From: JAWVYT01 sp046483065
GTDB lineage: Bacteria > Gemmatimonadota > Gemmatimonadetes > Longimicrobiales > RSA9
Direction of reading: 5' to 3'
DNA length: 64,000 nucleotides
Assembly (NCBI GenBank): GCA_046483065.1
Contig: JAWODW010000089.1
Location: 105,160-169,159 of the forward strand
The position numbers and the translations under genes are program-made. This document shows, piece by piece, positions 15,296-23,670 of the stretch. How positions within the stretch are numbered: position 1 is the first letter of the stretch; each line of letters opens with the position of its first letter. Below the pieces are notes generated by a model that saw nothing but the letters and a program-made list of their open reading frames with translations, was not told where the DNA came from and did not search any database.

Positions 15296-17065
15296 CTACC
15301 GGTCCCTGTCCGGCCCCGCCTCGGCGGCCGCGCCCGCCACCGCCAGGGGCACATCCCCCAGCCCGGAGTACTGCGGGTTCTGGCGCCCGTCAGTGGCCTG
15401 GCTCACGCCCCCCTTCACGAAGGAGGCCACCTCGACGAAGGTGACGATCCCGTTGCCGTCGGCGTCGGCGTCGCCGTTCAGGCCCTGGAGGATGTGGTGG
15501 GTGAATACGCCGTGGCCACCGCCCCAGCGTGCGTCCTCGAAGCTGAGCTCGTTGACGTCGGCGGCGGTCAGGGTGAGCCGGCGGGACGGGGTGAACAGGT
15601 CGTCGAAGGAGCCGCCGATGGGATTGCCCTGGGCGTCGGTCTCGCTCCCGCCGGTGCCGGCGGAGTGGCAGGCGTCGGCGATGACCACCACGCGCTCGGC
15701 GGAGATCTGGCGCCGCAGCGCGGTCTTCACGTCCCACATGGGGAACCCGGTGGAGGCCAGGGCGTCGATGTCGGTATCGACGGGGAAGAGGTACAGGTTG
15801 TCGGGCCGGTTCGGGTCGGGCGCGCCGTGGCCGGCGAAGTAGATGACCACGAGGTCGTCCCAGTCGGCCTGCTGGAGGAAGACGAACATGGCCTCGCGCA
15901 TGGCGGCGCCGGTGGCCTGCTCGTCGGTCAGCAGGAGGATGTGGTCCTCGTCGAACGGACCGGCGGCGTCGGAGCGGAGGAAGTCGTGGATCGCACGGGC
16001 GTCGTCATCGGCGTAGTCGAGGTCGGGGATGAGCCCGTCGTCGTAGTCACCGATCCCGATGACCACGGCCCAGCGCTCGTCGATGCGGGGCGACGCGAAG
16101 GCGGTGCGGGTATTGCCGGCGCCGTCCCGGGCCACCACGCGGACCGAGTCCCGGTCCAGCGCCAGCGGGGTCTGGACGACGAACCGCGATGCCGGCCCCC
16201 GGGTGATCCCCAGCCGCTGGGCGTCGGCGGCGCTCAGCCGCTCGAGGGAGGCGGGCTCGCCCTCGACCTCCACGGCCACGTCAGCGCCGATGACCACGCC
16301 CTCGATCTCCACCAGGTTCGTGGCGTTCTGCTGCGCCTCGTGCTCCTCCCGGGAGATGACGCCGATCCCGCGGGTGGCCATGTCGCTGTCGGCCACGGGC
16401 TCGATCCGGGTCCCGAGGATGGCGAGGCCGGGGCCGCGGCTGCTGCCGCTCCGGCCCACTGCCTCCTCCACGGAGCCCGGGTCCGGCTGGAAGTAGCCCC
16501 GGGCGGCCCAGCCGTTGGCCTCCCAGTCATTCACGATGGCGCCGAGGAAGCCGGTCTCGGTGATCACTTCCTCGGCGGCGATCCGGATGGCGCCGGCCCG
16601 TGCGGCCTGGTCGGTGGCCTCCAGCTCCCGGCCGGAGCCGTGGGCCGTGGCCACTACGTTGCCCTGGTCGAGACGGAGCGCCCGGAGGCGGAGCTCGCTG
16701 GTGCCGGTGACGAGGGTGCCGGAGATGGGGTCCAGGTTCGTGCCCCACTCGGCCCGACCCAGGATCAGAACCTGAGCGCCGAAGTCGCGGCCGAGGCGGA
16801 CGGCGGCGCCCTCGTCGCCATCGAGCGCCGCCTGGACCAGCTCGCGCTGCGCCGCGGTGTGGGCCAGCGCCGGGTCCACCAGCGGGAAGCCGGCCTCCAG
16901 CAGGAACGACGAGACCTCGCTCGCCGCCACGCCGGCGCTCCCGTTTTCGGGGACGAACACCAGCGTCCGGGGCAGCTCGCTCTCGAATCGGATCTCCTGG
17001 GCGTCGGCCGGGGCCGTCGCAAGAGCACCCACCAGTATCAGGCCCAGCGCTACCAGTCGCTTCAT
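15296..17065 (-). CDS. Exported caspase-like protease fused to a CsgG/FlgT-like N-terminal domain
   Basis: The 589-residue protein has a signal peptide (residues 1-22), an alpha/beta domain at about 30-175 like the CsgG/FlgT family (LGRDFGAQVLILGRAEW, ARAGAIRIAAEEVITETG), a linker, and a caspase domain from about 330 (RWAVVIGIGDYDDG). The dyad is intact: H413 in YFAGHGAPD and C466 in VIADACHSAG. Near 545 lies an EF-hand-like DADADGNGIVTFVE, suggesting calcium control. It overlaps the upstream CsgG-like gene by 4 bp (ATGA). This is the second caspase-like protein within 12 kb, but of different architecture. Substrates are unknown. Confidence 0.87.
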   Translation of the reverse strand: MKRLVALGLILVGALATAPADAQEIRFESELPRTLVFVPENGSAGVAASEVSSFLLEAGFPLVDPALAHTAAQRELVQAALDGDEGAAVRLGRDFGAQVLILGRAEWGTNLDPISGTLVTGTSELRLRALRLDQGNVVATAHGSGRELEATDQAARAGAIRIAAEEVITETGFLGAIVNDWEANGWAARGYFQPDPGSVEEAVGRSGSSRGPGLAILGTRIEPVADSDMATRGIGVISREEHEAQQNATNLVEIEGVVIGADVAVEVEGEPASLERLSAADAQRLGITRGPASRFVVQTPLALDRDSVRVVARDGAGNTRTAFASPRIDERWAVVIGIGDYDDGLIPDLDYADDDARAIHDFLRSDAAGPFDEDHILLLTDEQATGAAMREAMFVFLQQADWDDLVVIYFAGHGAPDPNRPDNLYLFPVDTDIDALASTGFPMWDVKTALRRQISAERVVVIADACHSAGTGGSETDAQGNPIGGSFDDLFTPSRRLTLTAADVNELSFEDARWGGGHGVFTHHILQGLNGDADADGNGIVTFVEVASFVKGGVSQATDGRQNPQYSGLGDVPLAVAGAAAEAGPDRDR

Positions 17066-17742
17066 CAGCCTCCTCCTTCCACCCGCTCGAGGGCCGCCGC
17101 CGCGGCCCCGTGCCGTGGGAACAGCTCCAGGGCTCTCCTGTACATCTCCGCCGCCCGCGCGTCCTGGCCGTGTTCCTCGTAGGCCAGCCCGCGGGAGTAG
17201 GCGAGGACCGCCTCCACCGGCGGATCCGCGTCCCCGGCGGCCACCCGGGTGGGCAGCTCCAGGCCGTCCAGGAAATCGTCGGCCAGCGCTGTCACCAGGT
17301 CGAGCATCCGGTCGCGCCCGCCCTGCTGCCGGCTCGCCTTCTCCACCGTGCCGCTGGCCACATCCAGGACCCGGAGATCGATGCGGGCGCGCTCCGGCTC
17401 CAGGGCCACGTTGCCGATCACGATGTACTGGGCGCCCAGCAGCCTGCCGAGCTCCAGCGCCCGGGACTCGTCCATCCGCCCGGACAGGGCGAGCTGCCGG
17501 CTCTCGATGAGCTGCTGGATCTGCTGCCGGTCGACCACGTGGACCTGCGGCCGGTCCGCCAGCACCGTGGTGATCATGGTGGCGAGCCCGCGACCCACGG
17601 CGTCGGCGTCCTCACCGGTGAGGGAGAAAGCGTTGAAATCCAATACGGCGATGGTCGGGACCCGGGGTCCCTCCGCATCCTGCGCCGCCGCCGAAACGGG
17701 CAGCAGGAGCGCGAGCATCAGTAGGGCAAGCGGTGGAAACAC
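17065..17742 (-). CDS. CsgG-like exported protein with C-terminal TPR segment
   Basis: The protein of 225 residues begins with a hydrophobic signal (LALLMLALLLPVSAAAQ). Residues 30-160 match the CsgG/HfaB curli-assembly fold: TIAVLDFNAFSLTG, VVDRQQIQQLIESRQLAL, GRLLGAQYIVIGNV. The end has a TPR-like AYSRGLAYEEHGQDARAAEMY. I chose GTG 17742 because ggaggt lies 4 bases before it; a TTG at 17796 would add 18 residues. Canonical CsgG forms an outer-membrane export channel, but many relatives are periplasmic sensors; there is no lipobox here. Coupling to the caspase gene suggests a shared complex. Confidence 0.78.
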   Translation of the reverse strand: MFPPLALLMLALLLPVSAAAQDAEGPRVPTIAVLDFNAFSLTGEDADAVGRGLATMITTVLADRPQVHVVDRQQIQQLIESRQLALSGRMDESRALELGRLLGAQYIVIGNVALEPERARIDLRVLDVASGTVEKASRQQGGRDRMLDLVTALADDFLDGLELPTRVAAGDADPPVEAVLAYSRGLAYEEHGQDARAAEMYRRALELFPRHGAAAAALERVEGGG

Positions 17743-17831
17743 GGGTACCTCCGCGTGACGCGCAGAACGAAGAAGGGAGAGCGCCCAAACGGGCAAGCCG
17801 TAAGGTAAAGCACCCGAGCGGATGGGAAAAG

Positions 17832-17876
17832 AAGAGCTAAGAGCTAAGATCTGAGATCTGAGAACTGAGATCTAAG
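17832..17876. repeat. Low-complexity dispersed repeat of agatct/ctaag words
   Basis: The stretch is made of alternating gagctaa, gatctgag and aactgag words. The 16-mer agaactgagatctaag (17861-17876) recurs exactly in inverse orientation at 47692-47707. It is AT-rich compared with its surroundings and lies in a gene-free gap. Two copies in one 64 kb window suggest a wider family in the genome. Confidence 0.75.
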
Positions 17877-17969
17877 GAATCGGATCTGCACGTCTGGATG
17901 AACGGTTCTTGCCCCGAACTCATCGCGTGGCCAACCTAGGTGCAGACCATTGACCGGGAACAAGTAATC

Positions 17970-18191
17970 ATGCGCGTGACGATCGAATATTGCGGACTGT
18001 GAAACTATCTCCCTCGAGCCTCCAGGATGGCGGCACGGATCACGGAGGAGTTCCCCGACGCCGAGGTCGAGCTCATCGAGTCCGGCGGCGGTGTCTTCGA
18101 GGTGGAACGCAACGGCGAGTTGATCTATTCGAAGAAGCGGACGGGCCGGCACGCCGAGTGGGAAGAGGTGCGGGACCGGCTGGCGGAATGA
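17970..18191 (+). CDS. SelW/Rdx-family selenoprotein with in-frame TGA (Sec at residue 11)
   Basis: ATG 17970 opens a frame of 73 residues if the TGA at 18000-18002 is read as selenocysteine. It gives IEYCGLU followed by NYLPRA, and then a full Rdx/SelW fold: ARITEEFPDAEVELIESGGG, VFEVERNGELIYSKKRTGRH, ending at TGA 18189. The TGA stands exactly at the second redox position of the family CxxC/CxxU motif, and the frame is intact on both sides, which argues against decay. SelW-like proteins are small thioredoxin-fold redox proteins. A hairpin near 18018-18031 (gcc/ggc stem, 8-base loop) is at a plausible distance for a bacterial SECIS but is weak. No Sec machinery lies in this window. Confidence 0.75.
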
Positions 18192-18233
18192 GATGATACC
18201 TCGACACGCTCGTCCAGTGAGGAGGCCGTACCC

Positions 18234-19319
18234 ATGAGCAAGCGAATCGCCATCAGCACAGGCGGCGGCGACGCCCCCGGGTTGAACGCCGTGATCCGGG
18301 CCACGGTACTCTCGGCGGTGAACCGTGGCTGGGAGGTCTACGGGATCCGGAAAGGGTATGGCGGGCTGCTGGGCGAGGACGAGATCGTGCGGCTGGACTC
18401 CCAGGCGGTCCGGGGAATCACCCATGTGGGCGGCACGATCCTGGGCACCACGAACCGGGGCAACCCGTTCGAATGGCCGGTGGAGGACGACGACGGGACC
18501 ACCCGTGTCATCGACCGGAGCGACGAGGTCATCGAGAACTTCAAGCGCCGTGAGTTCGACGCCATGGTGGCCATCGGCGGCGACGGCTCGCTCCATATCG
18601 CCAACGAGCTGTGGAAAAAGGGGCTGCCGGTGGTGGGGGTCCCGAAGACCATCGACAACGACCTGGCCGCCACCCAGGTCACCTTCGGGTTCCACACCGC
18701 AGTGCAGACCGCGTCGGAGGCGCTGGACAAGCTCCACTCAACGGCCGAGAGCCACGAGCGAGTCATGGTGGTGGAGCTCATGGGCCGCCACACCGGCTGG
18801 ATCGCGCTCTTCGCCGGCGTCAGCGCCACGGCCGACGTGATCCTGATCCCCGAGATCCCGTACGACGTCGCGAAGGTGTGCGACAAGATCCGGGAGCGGG
18901 ACGCCACCGGCCGCCTCTTCTCCATCGTGGTGGTGGCCGAGGGCGCGAAGCCGGTGGAGGGCGGTGCGTCATTGGCCGAGGAGGCCGGGCCCGGCAAGGA
19001 GGCCCGCTACGGCGGGATCGCAGAGCAGATCGCCCACCAGATCGCAGAGCGCACGGGCAAGGAGACCCGGTCGCTGGTCCTGGGACACCTGCAGCGCGGC
19101 GGGTCGCCCATCGCCTACGACCGGTTGATCGCGCTCCGGTTCGGCGCCGCCGCCGTGCGCTACGTGGCCGACGGCGCCTACGGCACCATGGTGGCGCTGG
19201 ACCCACCCGGCGTCCGGGCCGTCCCGCTCGTGGAGGCCACCCGCAGGACCAAGGCGGTACCGCTGGACTCGGACGTGGTGGAAACCGCCCGGGACCTGGG
19301 GATCTCCTTCGGCGACTGA
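18234..19319 (+). CDS. pfkA: 6-phosphofructokinase, mixed-substrate (group III) type
   Basis: The 361-residue enzyme phosphorylates fructose 6-phosphate in glycolysis. Signature segments are STGGGDAPGLNAVIR (nucleotide loop), AIGGDGSLHIANEL, VPKTIDNDL, MGRHTGWIALFAG and LGHLQRGGSP. The donor-determining positions are mixed: Gly in GGDG (E. coli G104) indicates ATP, whereas Lys in PKTIDND (E. coli G124) is typical of pyrophosphate enzymes. Characterised group III enzymes with this pair use ATP, so ATP is the likelier donor. gaggagg lies 8 bases before the ATG. It starts 42 bp after the selenoprotein gene on the same strand. Confidence 0.92.
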   Translation: MSKRIAISTGGGDAPGLNAVIRATVLSAVNRGWEVYGIRKGYGGLLGEDEIVRLDSQAVRGITHVGGTILGTTNRGNPFEWPVEDDDGTTRVIDRSDEVIENFKRREFDAMVAIGGDGSLHIANELWKKGLPVVGVPKTIDNDLAATQVTFGFHTAVQTASEALDKLHSTAESHERVMVVELMGRHTGWIALFAGVSATADVILIPEIPYDVAKVCDKIRERDATGRLFSIVVVAEGAKPVEGGASLAEEAGPGKEARYGGIAEQIAHQIAERTGKETRSLVLGHLQRGGSPIAYDRLIALRFGAAAVRYVADGAYGTMVALDPPGVRAVPLVEATRRTKAVPLDSDVVETARDLGISFGD

Positions 19320-19340
19320 CGCGGGCGGGCCGGCAGGCTC

Positions 19341-19691
19341 CTAGTTGAGCCGGACCTCCACCGTCTCGCCCGTCTGCAGTACCACCGTCCGCCGGACGGT
19401 ATGGGTGTCCTCCTCGTCCCGGGCGATGATGGTGATGGTGGTGGAGAAGCTCCCGTCCAGGATGAAGCGCTCCTCCCGATCGGGGCCCACGGTGCCCAGG
19501 AGCCGGGTGTCGGCGCCGTCGTCGATGGAGACGATCATGGGGTGGGGCATCTCATTGACCACCGCCACGGCGTAGCGCTGGCCGAGGTCGGCGTCCCTGG
19601 ACATGCCGGCGCAGGCGGCGCCCGCGAAGGCGAGGAACGCGGCGAGGGCCAGGAGGCGAAGTCGTCGCATAGGGATCGGGTGCTCCTTCAT
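19341..19691 (-). CDS. Small lipoprotein of unknown function
   Basis: The 116-residue protein has a lipobox (AFLAFAGAACAG) and then one compact beta-rich domain (YAVAVVNEMPHPMIVSIDDG, FSTTITIIARDE). No family is recognised. The ATG at 19691 overlaps the stop of the SDR gene by 4 bp; MRRLRLL at 19670 would give a more usual signal peptide and has aaggag upstream. It ends the minus-strand run that starts at 20814. Confidence 0.65.
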   Translation of the reverse strand: MKEHPIPMRRLRLLALAAFLAFAGAACAGMSRDADLGQRYAVAVVNEMPHPMIVSIDDGADTRLLGTVGPDREERFILDGSFSTTITIIARDEEDTHTVRRTVVLQTGETVEVRLN

Positions 19692-20416
19692 CAGGGTCTG
19701 TTCCAGTCGAGGGCACGGAACCGCTCACCGGTCACGCCCTCCGATTCGCCGCTGGCGAGCCAGAGGAATACGCCCGTGGCGTCCTCCGGCGGGGCCGGCC
19801 TTTTCGGGTCCTCGTCGGGGTACGCTGCCCGGCGCATTTCCGTCCGCAGGCGGCCCGGGTCCACGATGTTGACGCGGATCCCGGCGTCTTCTTCCTCCAG
19901 CGCCAGGTTCTTCGACAGCGCTTCCACGCCCCATTTGCTGATGGCGTAGGCGCCCCAGCGTTTCCGTGCGATGTTCCCCACGCCGCTGGAGACGTTGATT
20001 ATGGAGCCCCGTCCCGCTTCGCGCATCCCCGGCAGCACCGCCTGGATGGGGAGCAGCGTGCCCGTGACGTTGACGTCAAGCACCTCCCGCCATGCGTCCA
20101 GGGGGTGTTCCCGGAGCGGGACCCGGGGCCCGAGGATCGACGCGTTGTTCACCAGCGTGTCGATGGGGCCGAACCGCTCGGTGGCCCGGGCCACCAGCGA
20201 GGCCACGTCGGCCGCGTCGGAGACGTCCACGGCGCCCCACTCGACCTCGGTCTCATCACGGAGCGACGCCGCCGCCGCGGCCATGCGGTCCTCGCCACGG
20301 GCGCACAGCACCAGCCGGGCACCGGCGTCGGCGAAGGCGTCGGCCAGCGCCCGGCCGAGGCCGCGCGACGCGCCGGTGATGAAGGCGGTGTGGCCGGAGA
20401 GGTCGACGGCGCTCAT
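19691..20416 (-). CDS. Short-chain dehydrogenase/reductase (SDR)
   Basis: The 241-residue protein is a classical SDR: TGASRGLG cofactor loop near residue 14, DV near 64, NNAS near 90, catalytic Ser in INVSSGVG and YAISK near 155. The TGxxxGxG loop followed by an Arg suggests NADP(H), though CARG at the end of strand 2 is the stronger hint. It lacks family-specific features, so the substrate is unknown. It overlaps both neighbours by 4 bp, making one coupled operon with a small helical protein and a lipoprotein. Confidence 0.88.
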   Translation of the reverse strand: MSAVDLSGHTAFITGASRGLGRALADAFADAGARLVLCARGEDRMAAAAASLRDETEVEWGAVDVSDAADVASLVARATERFGPIDTLVNNASILGPRVPLREHPLDAWREVLDVNVTGTLLPIQAVLPGMREAGRGSIINVSSGVGNIARKRWGAYAISKWGVEALSKNLALEEEDAGIRVNIVDPGRLRTEMRRAAYPDEDPKRPAPPEDATGVFLWLASGESEGVTGERFRALDWNRP

Positions 20417-20814
20417 CCGTTCGAGTCCCCGGAGGCGTCATCGGGCCGCGCGTCCTCGATGACGTCGGCCACGGCCCGGAGCTCGCGGCCGACCCGGACG
20501 AGCCGGTCCCGGGCGGTGAGGACGTAGGCGTAATCGAAGTAGGCGTTCACGGGGTCGTCCGCCCCCACGTACTGCTCCAGGATGAGTGCGTCCATACGCT
20601 CTTTCAGGTGGCCGAGGACCACGTCGAGGGCCCGCAGCAGCCGGTCCTGCTCGGTCAGGGAGGCTACGGACACGTCGCCCTGGAGCGGGAGCCGTTCGTC
20701 CAGCGCCGCGAGCGCCTCCGGTGGCGCGGCCACGCCCCCACGACCGGCGTCGAGCATCCGCTCCGCCGCCGAGTTCAGCGCCGTGATCTCTTCGTATGTC
20801 AGCTCCAGGATCAT
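20413..20814 (-). CDS. Small helical protein of unknown function
   Basis: The 133-residue product is predicted all-helical (ELTYEEITALNSAAERML, EQDRLLRALDVVLGHLKERM) with no signal or membrane segment. No family is recognised. I chose ATG 20814 with gggag 4 bases upstream rather than GTG 20829. It overlaps the SDR gene by 4 bp. Confidence 0.6.
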   Translation of the reverse strand: MILELTYEEITALNSAAERMLDAGRGGVAAPPEALAALDERLPLQGDVSVASLTEQDRLLRALDVVLGHLKERMDALILEQYVGADDPVNAYFDYAYVLTARDRLVRVGRELRAVADVIEDARPDDASGDSNG

Positions 20815-20920
20815 CCCGCTCCCACGCACATCCGGTGTCTATGCCGTCTACCGTTCAGGATACATGCCAGTGTCCCGGGGGTTCCTTCCGCTCCGCGGTC
20901 TCCCGTCGACATTCTGCCTG

Positions 20921-21664
20921 TCAGTCGGGACCGGCACCGAGCCAGTCGGCCAGCACGAGGCCGGCCAGGAGGTCCAGGACCACGTGAGCGATCATGGATG
21001 GGTACACGCTGCCGGTGATGAGGAACGGGGCCGTCAGGATGAGGCCCAGGAGGATGACCCGGAGTACGCCGAGCAGGCCCTGGTAGGCGTGGGTCACGGC
21101 GAAGGCGGCCACGCTGATGACCACGGCGATCGTCAGGCTGCCGGAAGCCTGGTGAATCGCGGCGATGAGAAAGCTCCGGAAGACCAGCTCCTCGGCGATG
21201 CCCGCGGACACGGAGAGCCCGGCAAAGGCAATCTTCTCCGGGGTGGTCCGGGGGATCAGGTAGTCCACCAGCTCGCTCTCGGAGACGTCCAGCGCCCGGC
21301 CGGCGGCCATGATAGTGAGGCCGGCCAGCGTGGTCAGTCCTGCCGAGCCCAGGAGCACGGCTGAGGAGATGGCCTCGAGGCGCAGGTCGGTGCGGGTAAG
21401 CCCGCTGTGCTGCGCCGCCAGCATGGCCAGGATCGCCATGATCCAGACGGCGAGGGCCGACGAGAAGTATACGCCCTCCCGCTCCGCCTCGGCGGGCAGC
21501 TGGTCGAGGAGCCGGGCCTGGAGGATCATGAGCGCCGGGAGCGGCCCGAGGAGGAAGGTGGTCAGCGCGCGGACCGGCCACGCCAGTCCGTGAAGACTGA
21601 GCCAGATCCCGAGCGTAACCACCAGGACCAGGAGCCCGAGCGCCCGGCCCAGAGCCCGGTTCAT
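20921..21664 (-). CDS. CPBP-family intramembrane metalloprotease (Abi/Rce1-like)
   Basis: The 247-residue protein has about seven membrane helices. The CPBP motifs are present: EELVFRSFL near residue 165 (EExxxR), a FAVTHAYQG segment near 200 and MIAHVVLDLLAG near 230, giving the glutamates and histidines of the metal site. Relatives process prenylated proteins or bacteriocin/immunity peptides; no specific substrate is indicated. It is the last gene of the probable sphingolipid operon and overlaps the PAP2 gene by 4 bp, so an envelope-lipid-linked role is possible. Confidence 0.85.
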   Translation of the reverse strand: MNRALGRALGLLVLVVTLGIWLSLHGLAWPVRALTTFLLGPLPALMILQARLLDQLPAEAEREGVYFSSALAVWIMAILAMLAAQHSGLTRTDLRLEAISSAVLLGSAGLTTLAGLTIMAAGRALDVSESELVDYLIPRTTPEKIAFAGLSVSAGIAEELVFRSFLIAAIHQASGSLTIAVVISVAAFAVTHAYQGLLGVLRVILLGLILTAPFLITGSVYPSMIAHVVLDLLAGLVLADWLGAGPD

Positions 21665-22551
21665 GAGAGCCACCTCCGGGCCGCCGGCGCCAGGAGCGCC
21701 AGGACGGTTCCCGTCACGAGCCCGAGACCGGTGTCGACGGCGTAATGGACACCGGCGTACACGGCGCCCACGGCGATGCCCAGGGTGGCGAGCGCCAGGA
21801 TCGGCGCGCTGGCGGGCATCTGTCGCAGGGCGTTCCCCGTCTGCACGGCCGAGAGGGCCACGTGGGAGGACGGGAACGCCGTCCCCGCGCTGGCGCCGTG
21901 CCCGAGCACGAAATGGACGCCGGCATAGAACAGACCGTCCGAGACCGGTTCCCCCGGGGCAGGGAAGACGAAGTACGGACCCTTGACCGGGAAATATACG
22001 AACACGGTGTAATGGATGGTGAAGGCCAGGAGCATGGCGAACACGGTCTGGTGGAACGCTTCCCGCCCCCGTCGGATGTAGACCACGGCAGGGTACACGT
22101 AGAGGATGGCGAAATAGGACAGATACGCCAGGTGCAGCGGCTCCGACACCCACGGCGATGGCCAGCGCCGGGCCATGGTGACCGATGGCTGCCCGCCGAA
22201 GACGGTCTCCTCCCAGCCCTGCACCATGAGGTCGAAGTAATGGCCGCCCCAGGCGGCGGTGTTCAGGATCGGGAGCTCCAGGTAGAGGCAGGGCATCACC
22301 ACGAGCGGATACCAGTCGATGAGCAGGCCCGTCCAGCGGCGCCGTCGCGATGTACCGGGCGCGGTGGCGTGGGCCGCGAACTGGTGGATGGGGTCCAGCT
22401 TGCCGGCCAGGAGAGCGGTGCCCACGCTCAGGTGGACGAGGAGGAGCAGGAGGCCTACGGGGGTGGTGTGGGGCGGGGCCAGGGCCAGCCCCGCAAGGAT
22501 GAGGTACCCGCCGATTACGCGGTCGACGGGCCGTGCGATGGAGTCAGCCAA
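21661..22551 (-). CDS. PAP2/Aur1-like membrane phosphatase or head-group transferase
   Basis: The protein of about 296 residues has six membrane helices and the PAP2 signature split over three parts: FPVKGPYFVFPAP near 200, FPSSHVALS near 240 and AGVHYAVDT near 270, with the catalytic histidines and aspartate present. PAP2 enzymes remove or exchange lipid phosphate groups; fungal inositol phosphorylceramide synthase belongs here. Since the neighbouring genes look like ceramide synthesis, a role in ceramide phosphate or head-group transfer is a plausible inference. The start is uncertain: TTG 22551 overlaps the previous stop by 8 bp, and no ATG is available near it. Confidence 0.75.
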   Translation of the reverse strand: MADSIARPVDRVIGGYLILAGLALAPPHTTPVGLLLLLVHLSVGTALLAGKLDPIHQFAAHATAPGTSRRRRWTGLLIDWYPLVVMPCLYLELPILNTAAWGGHYFDLMVQGWEETVFGGQPSVTMARRWPSPWVSEPLHLAYLSYFAILYVYPAVVYIRRGREAFHQTVFAMLLAFTIHYTVFVYFPVKGPYFVFPAPGEPVSDGLFYAGVHFVLGHGASAGTAFPSSHVALSAVQTGNALRQMPASAPILALATLGIAVGAVYAGVHYAVDTGLGLVTGTVLALLAPAARRWLS

Positions 22552-23668
22552 GCTCCTGGCCGTACACGCGGTACGTCTTGAAGACGTGCGCACCCATGCG
22601 CTCCATCCCCCGGCGCATCCCCCAGTTGTCCTCGAGGATCCAGCCGGCCTCCGCGCCATCGATCCCTACCTCCATCCCGTTTTCGAACATGCGGAGGTAG
22701 AAGAGCGCATCGATGCCCTTCCGCCGGTATTCGGGCTTCAGCCCCAGGGTGAAGACCCGGACCCGGTCGATCTTCCGGCGATACCAGAGCAGCTTGAAGA
22801 TCCCGAAAGGGAAGAGGCGGCCGTTCACGTGCTTCAGCGCCTGGTTGTAGTCGGGCAGCCCCAGTGCAAAGCCCACCGGCCGGCCGTGGACCTCCGCCAT
22901 GAAGGCAAACCGCTCGTCGATGATGGGCTTCAGCTCTTCGGCCAGGTGCCGGATCTCGGCGTCGGTCAGCGGCGCGAACCCCCAGTTCCTCTCCCACGCG
23001 CTGTTGTAGATTTCCTTGACCAGCTCCACCTCTTCATCCAGGCGCTTCAGCTCGACCTGTCGGACCACGAGGCCGTCGATACGGCTGGTCATCCGCTTCA
23101 CGCCCTTCACCAGCCGCTCCGGCGGTGCAGTGGACTTGAGCCAGTAGGAGAGGAGGTCCCTGGCTTTCTCCCACCCCGCACCCTCGAACAGCGCGCGATA
23201 GTACGGCGGGTTGTGGCCCATGAGCAGGGCGGGCGGCTCGTGGTAGTTGTCCAGGAGCACGCCGGGGCTGTAGAGCTCGTCGTTGGTGGACAGGTTGAAC
23301 GGCCCGATCGCGCGGGTCATCTGCCGCTCGCGGAGCCAGTCCGAGGCGGTCTCCAGAAGCAGGTCGGCCACGGCCTGATCGTCCATGGACTCGAACAGCC
23401 CGATGAAGCCCGTCCGGGTCTGGTGGAACTCGTTGTACCGGTGATTCACGGCCGCGGCGATGCGGCCCACCACCTCGCCGTCCCGGACCGCTAAGAAGAA
23501 CTCGGTGTCCGCGTGCTGCTGGAACGGGTGGTCCGCGTCCATGAGCTTGCGGACGTCGGACATCAGCGGTGGAACCCACGCGTCGTCGTTCGCGTAGACG
23601 TGCCAGGGGAACCGGATGAAGCGGTTCCGGCCGGCCCGGTCCCGGACGGGGACCACTACTGTGCTCAT
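22544..23668 (-). CDS. GNAT-fold acyltransferase, probable bacterial ceramide synthase (bCerS-like)
   Basis: The 374-residue protein belongs to the uncharacterised GNAT-like group with an N-terminal FPWHVYANDDAWVPPL pattern and a second half carrying VRVFTLGLKPEYRRKGID as the acyl-CoA site. In Caulobacter a member of a similar annotation class, encoded near serine palmitoyltransferase, N-acylates ketosphinganine (bCerS). Here it directly follows an SPT-like gene and a CerR-like reductase, the same trio. The start ATG 23668 lies 2 bp after the stop of the SPT-like gene. Assignment rests mainly on context; plain N-acetyltransferase is the cautious label. Confidence 0.7.
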   Translation of the reverse strand: MSTVVVPVRDRAGRNRFIRFPWHVYANDDAWVPPLMSDVRKLMDADHPFQQHADTEFFLAVRDGEVVGRIAAAVNHRYNEFHQTRTGFIGLFESMDDQAVADLLLETASDWLRERQMTRAIGPFNLSTNDELYSPGVLLDNYHEPPALLMGHNPPYYRALFEGAGWEKARDLLSYWLKSTAPPERLVKGVKRMTSRIDGLVVRQVELKRLDEEVELVKEIYNSAWERNWGFAPLTDAEIRHLAEELKPIIDERFAFMAEVHGRPVGFALGLPDYNQALKHVNGRLFPFGIFKLLWYRRKIDRVRVFTLGLKPEYRRKGIDALFYLRMFENGMEVGIDGAEAGWILEDNWGMRRGMERMGAHVFKTYRVYGQELG

Positions 23669-23670
23669 GG

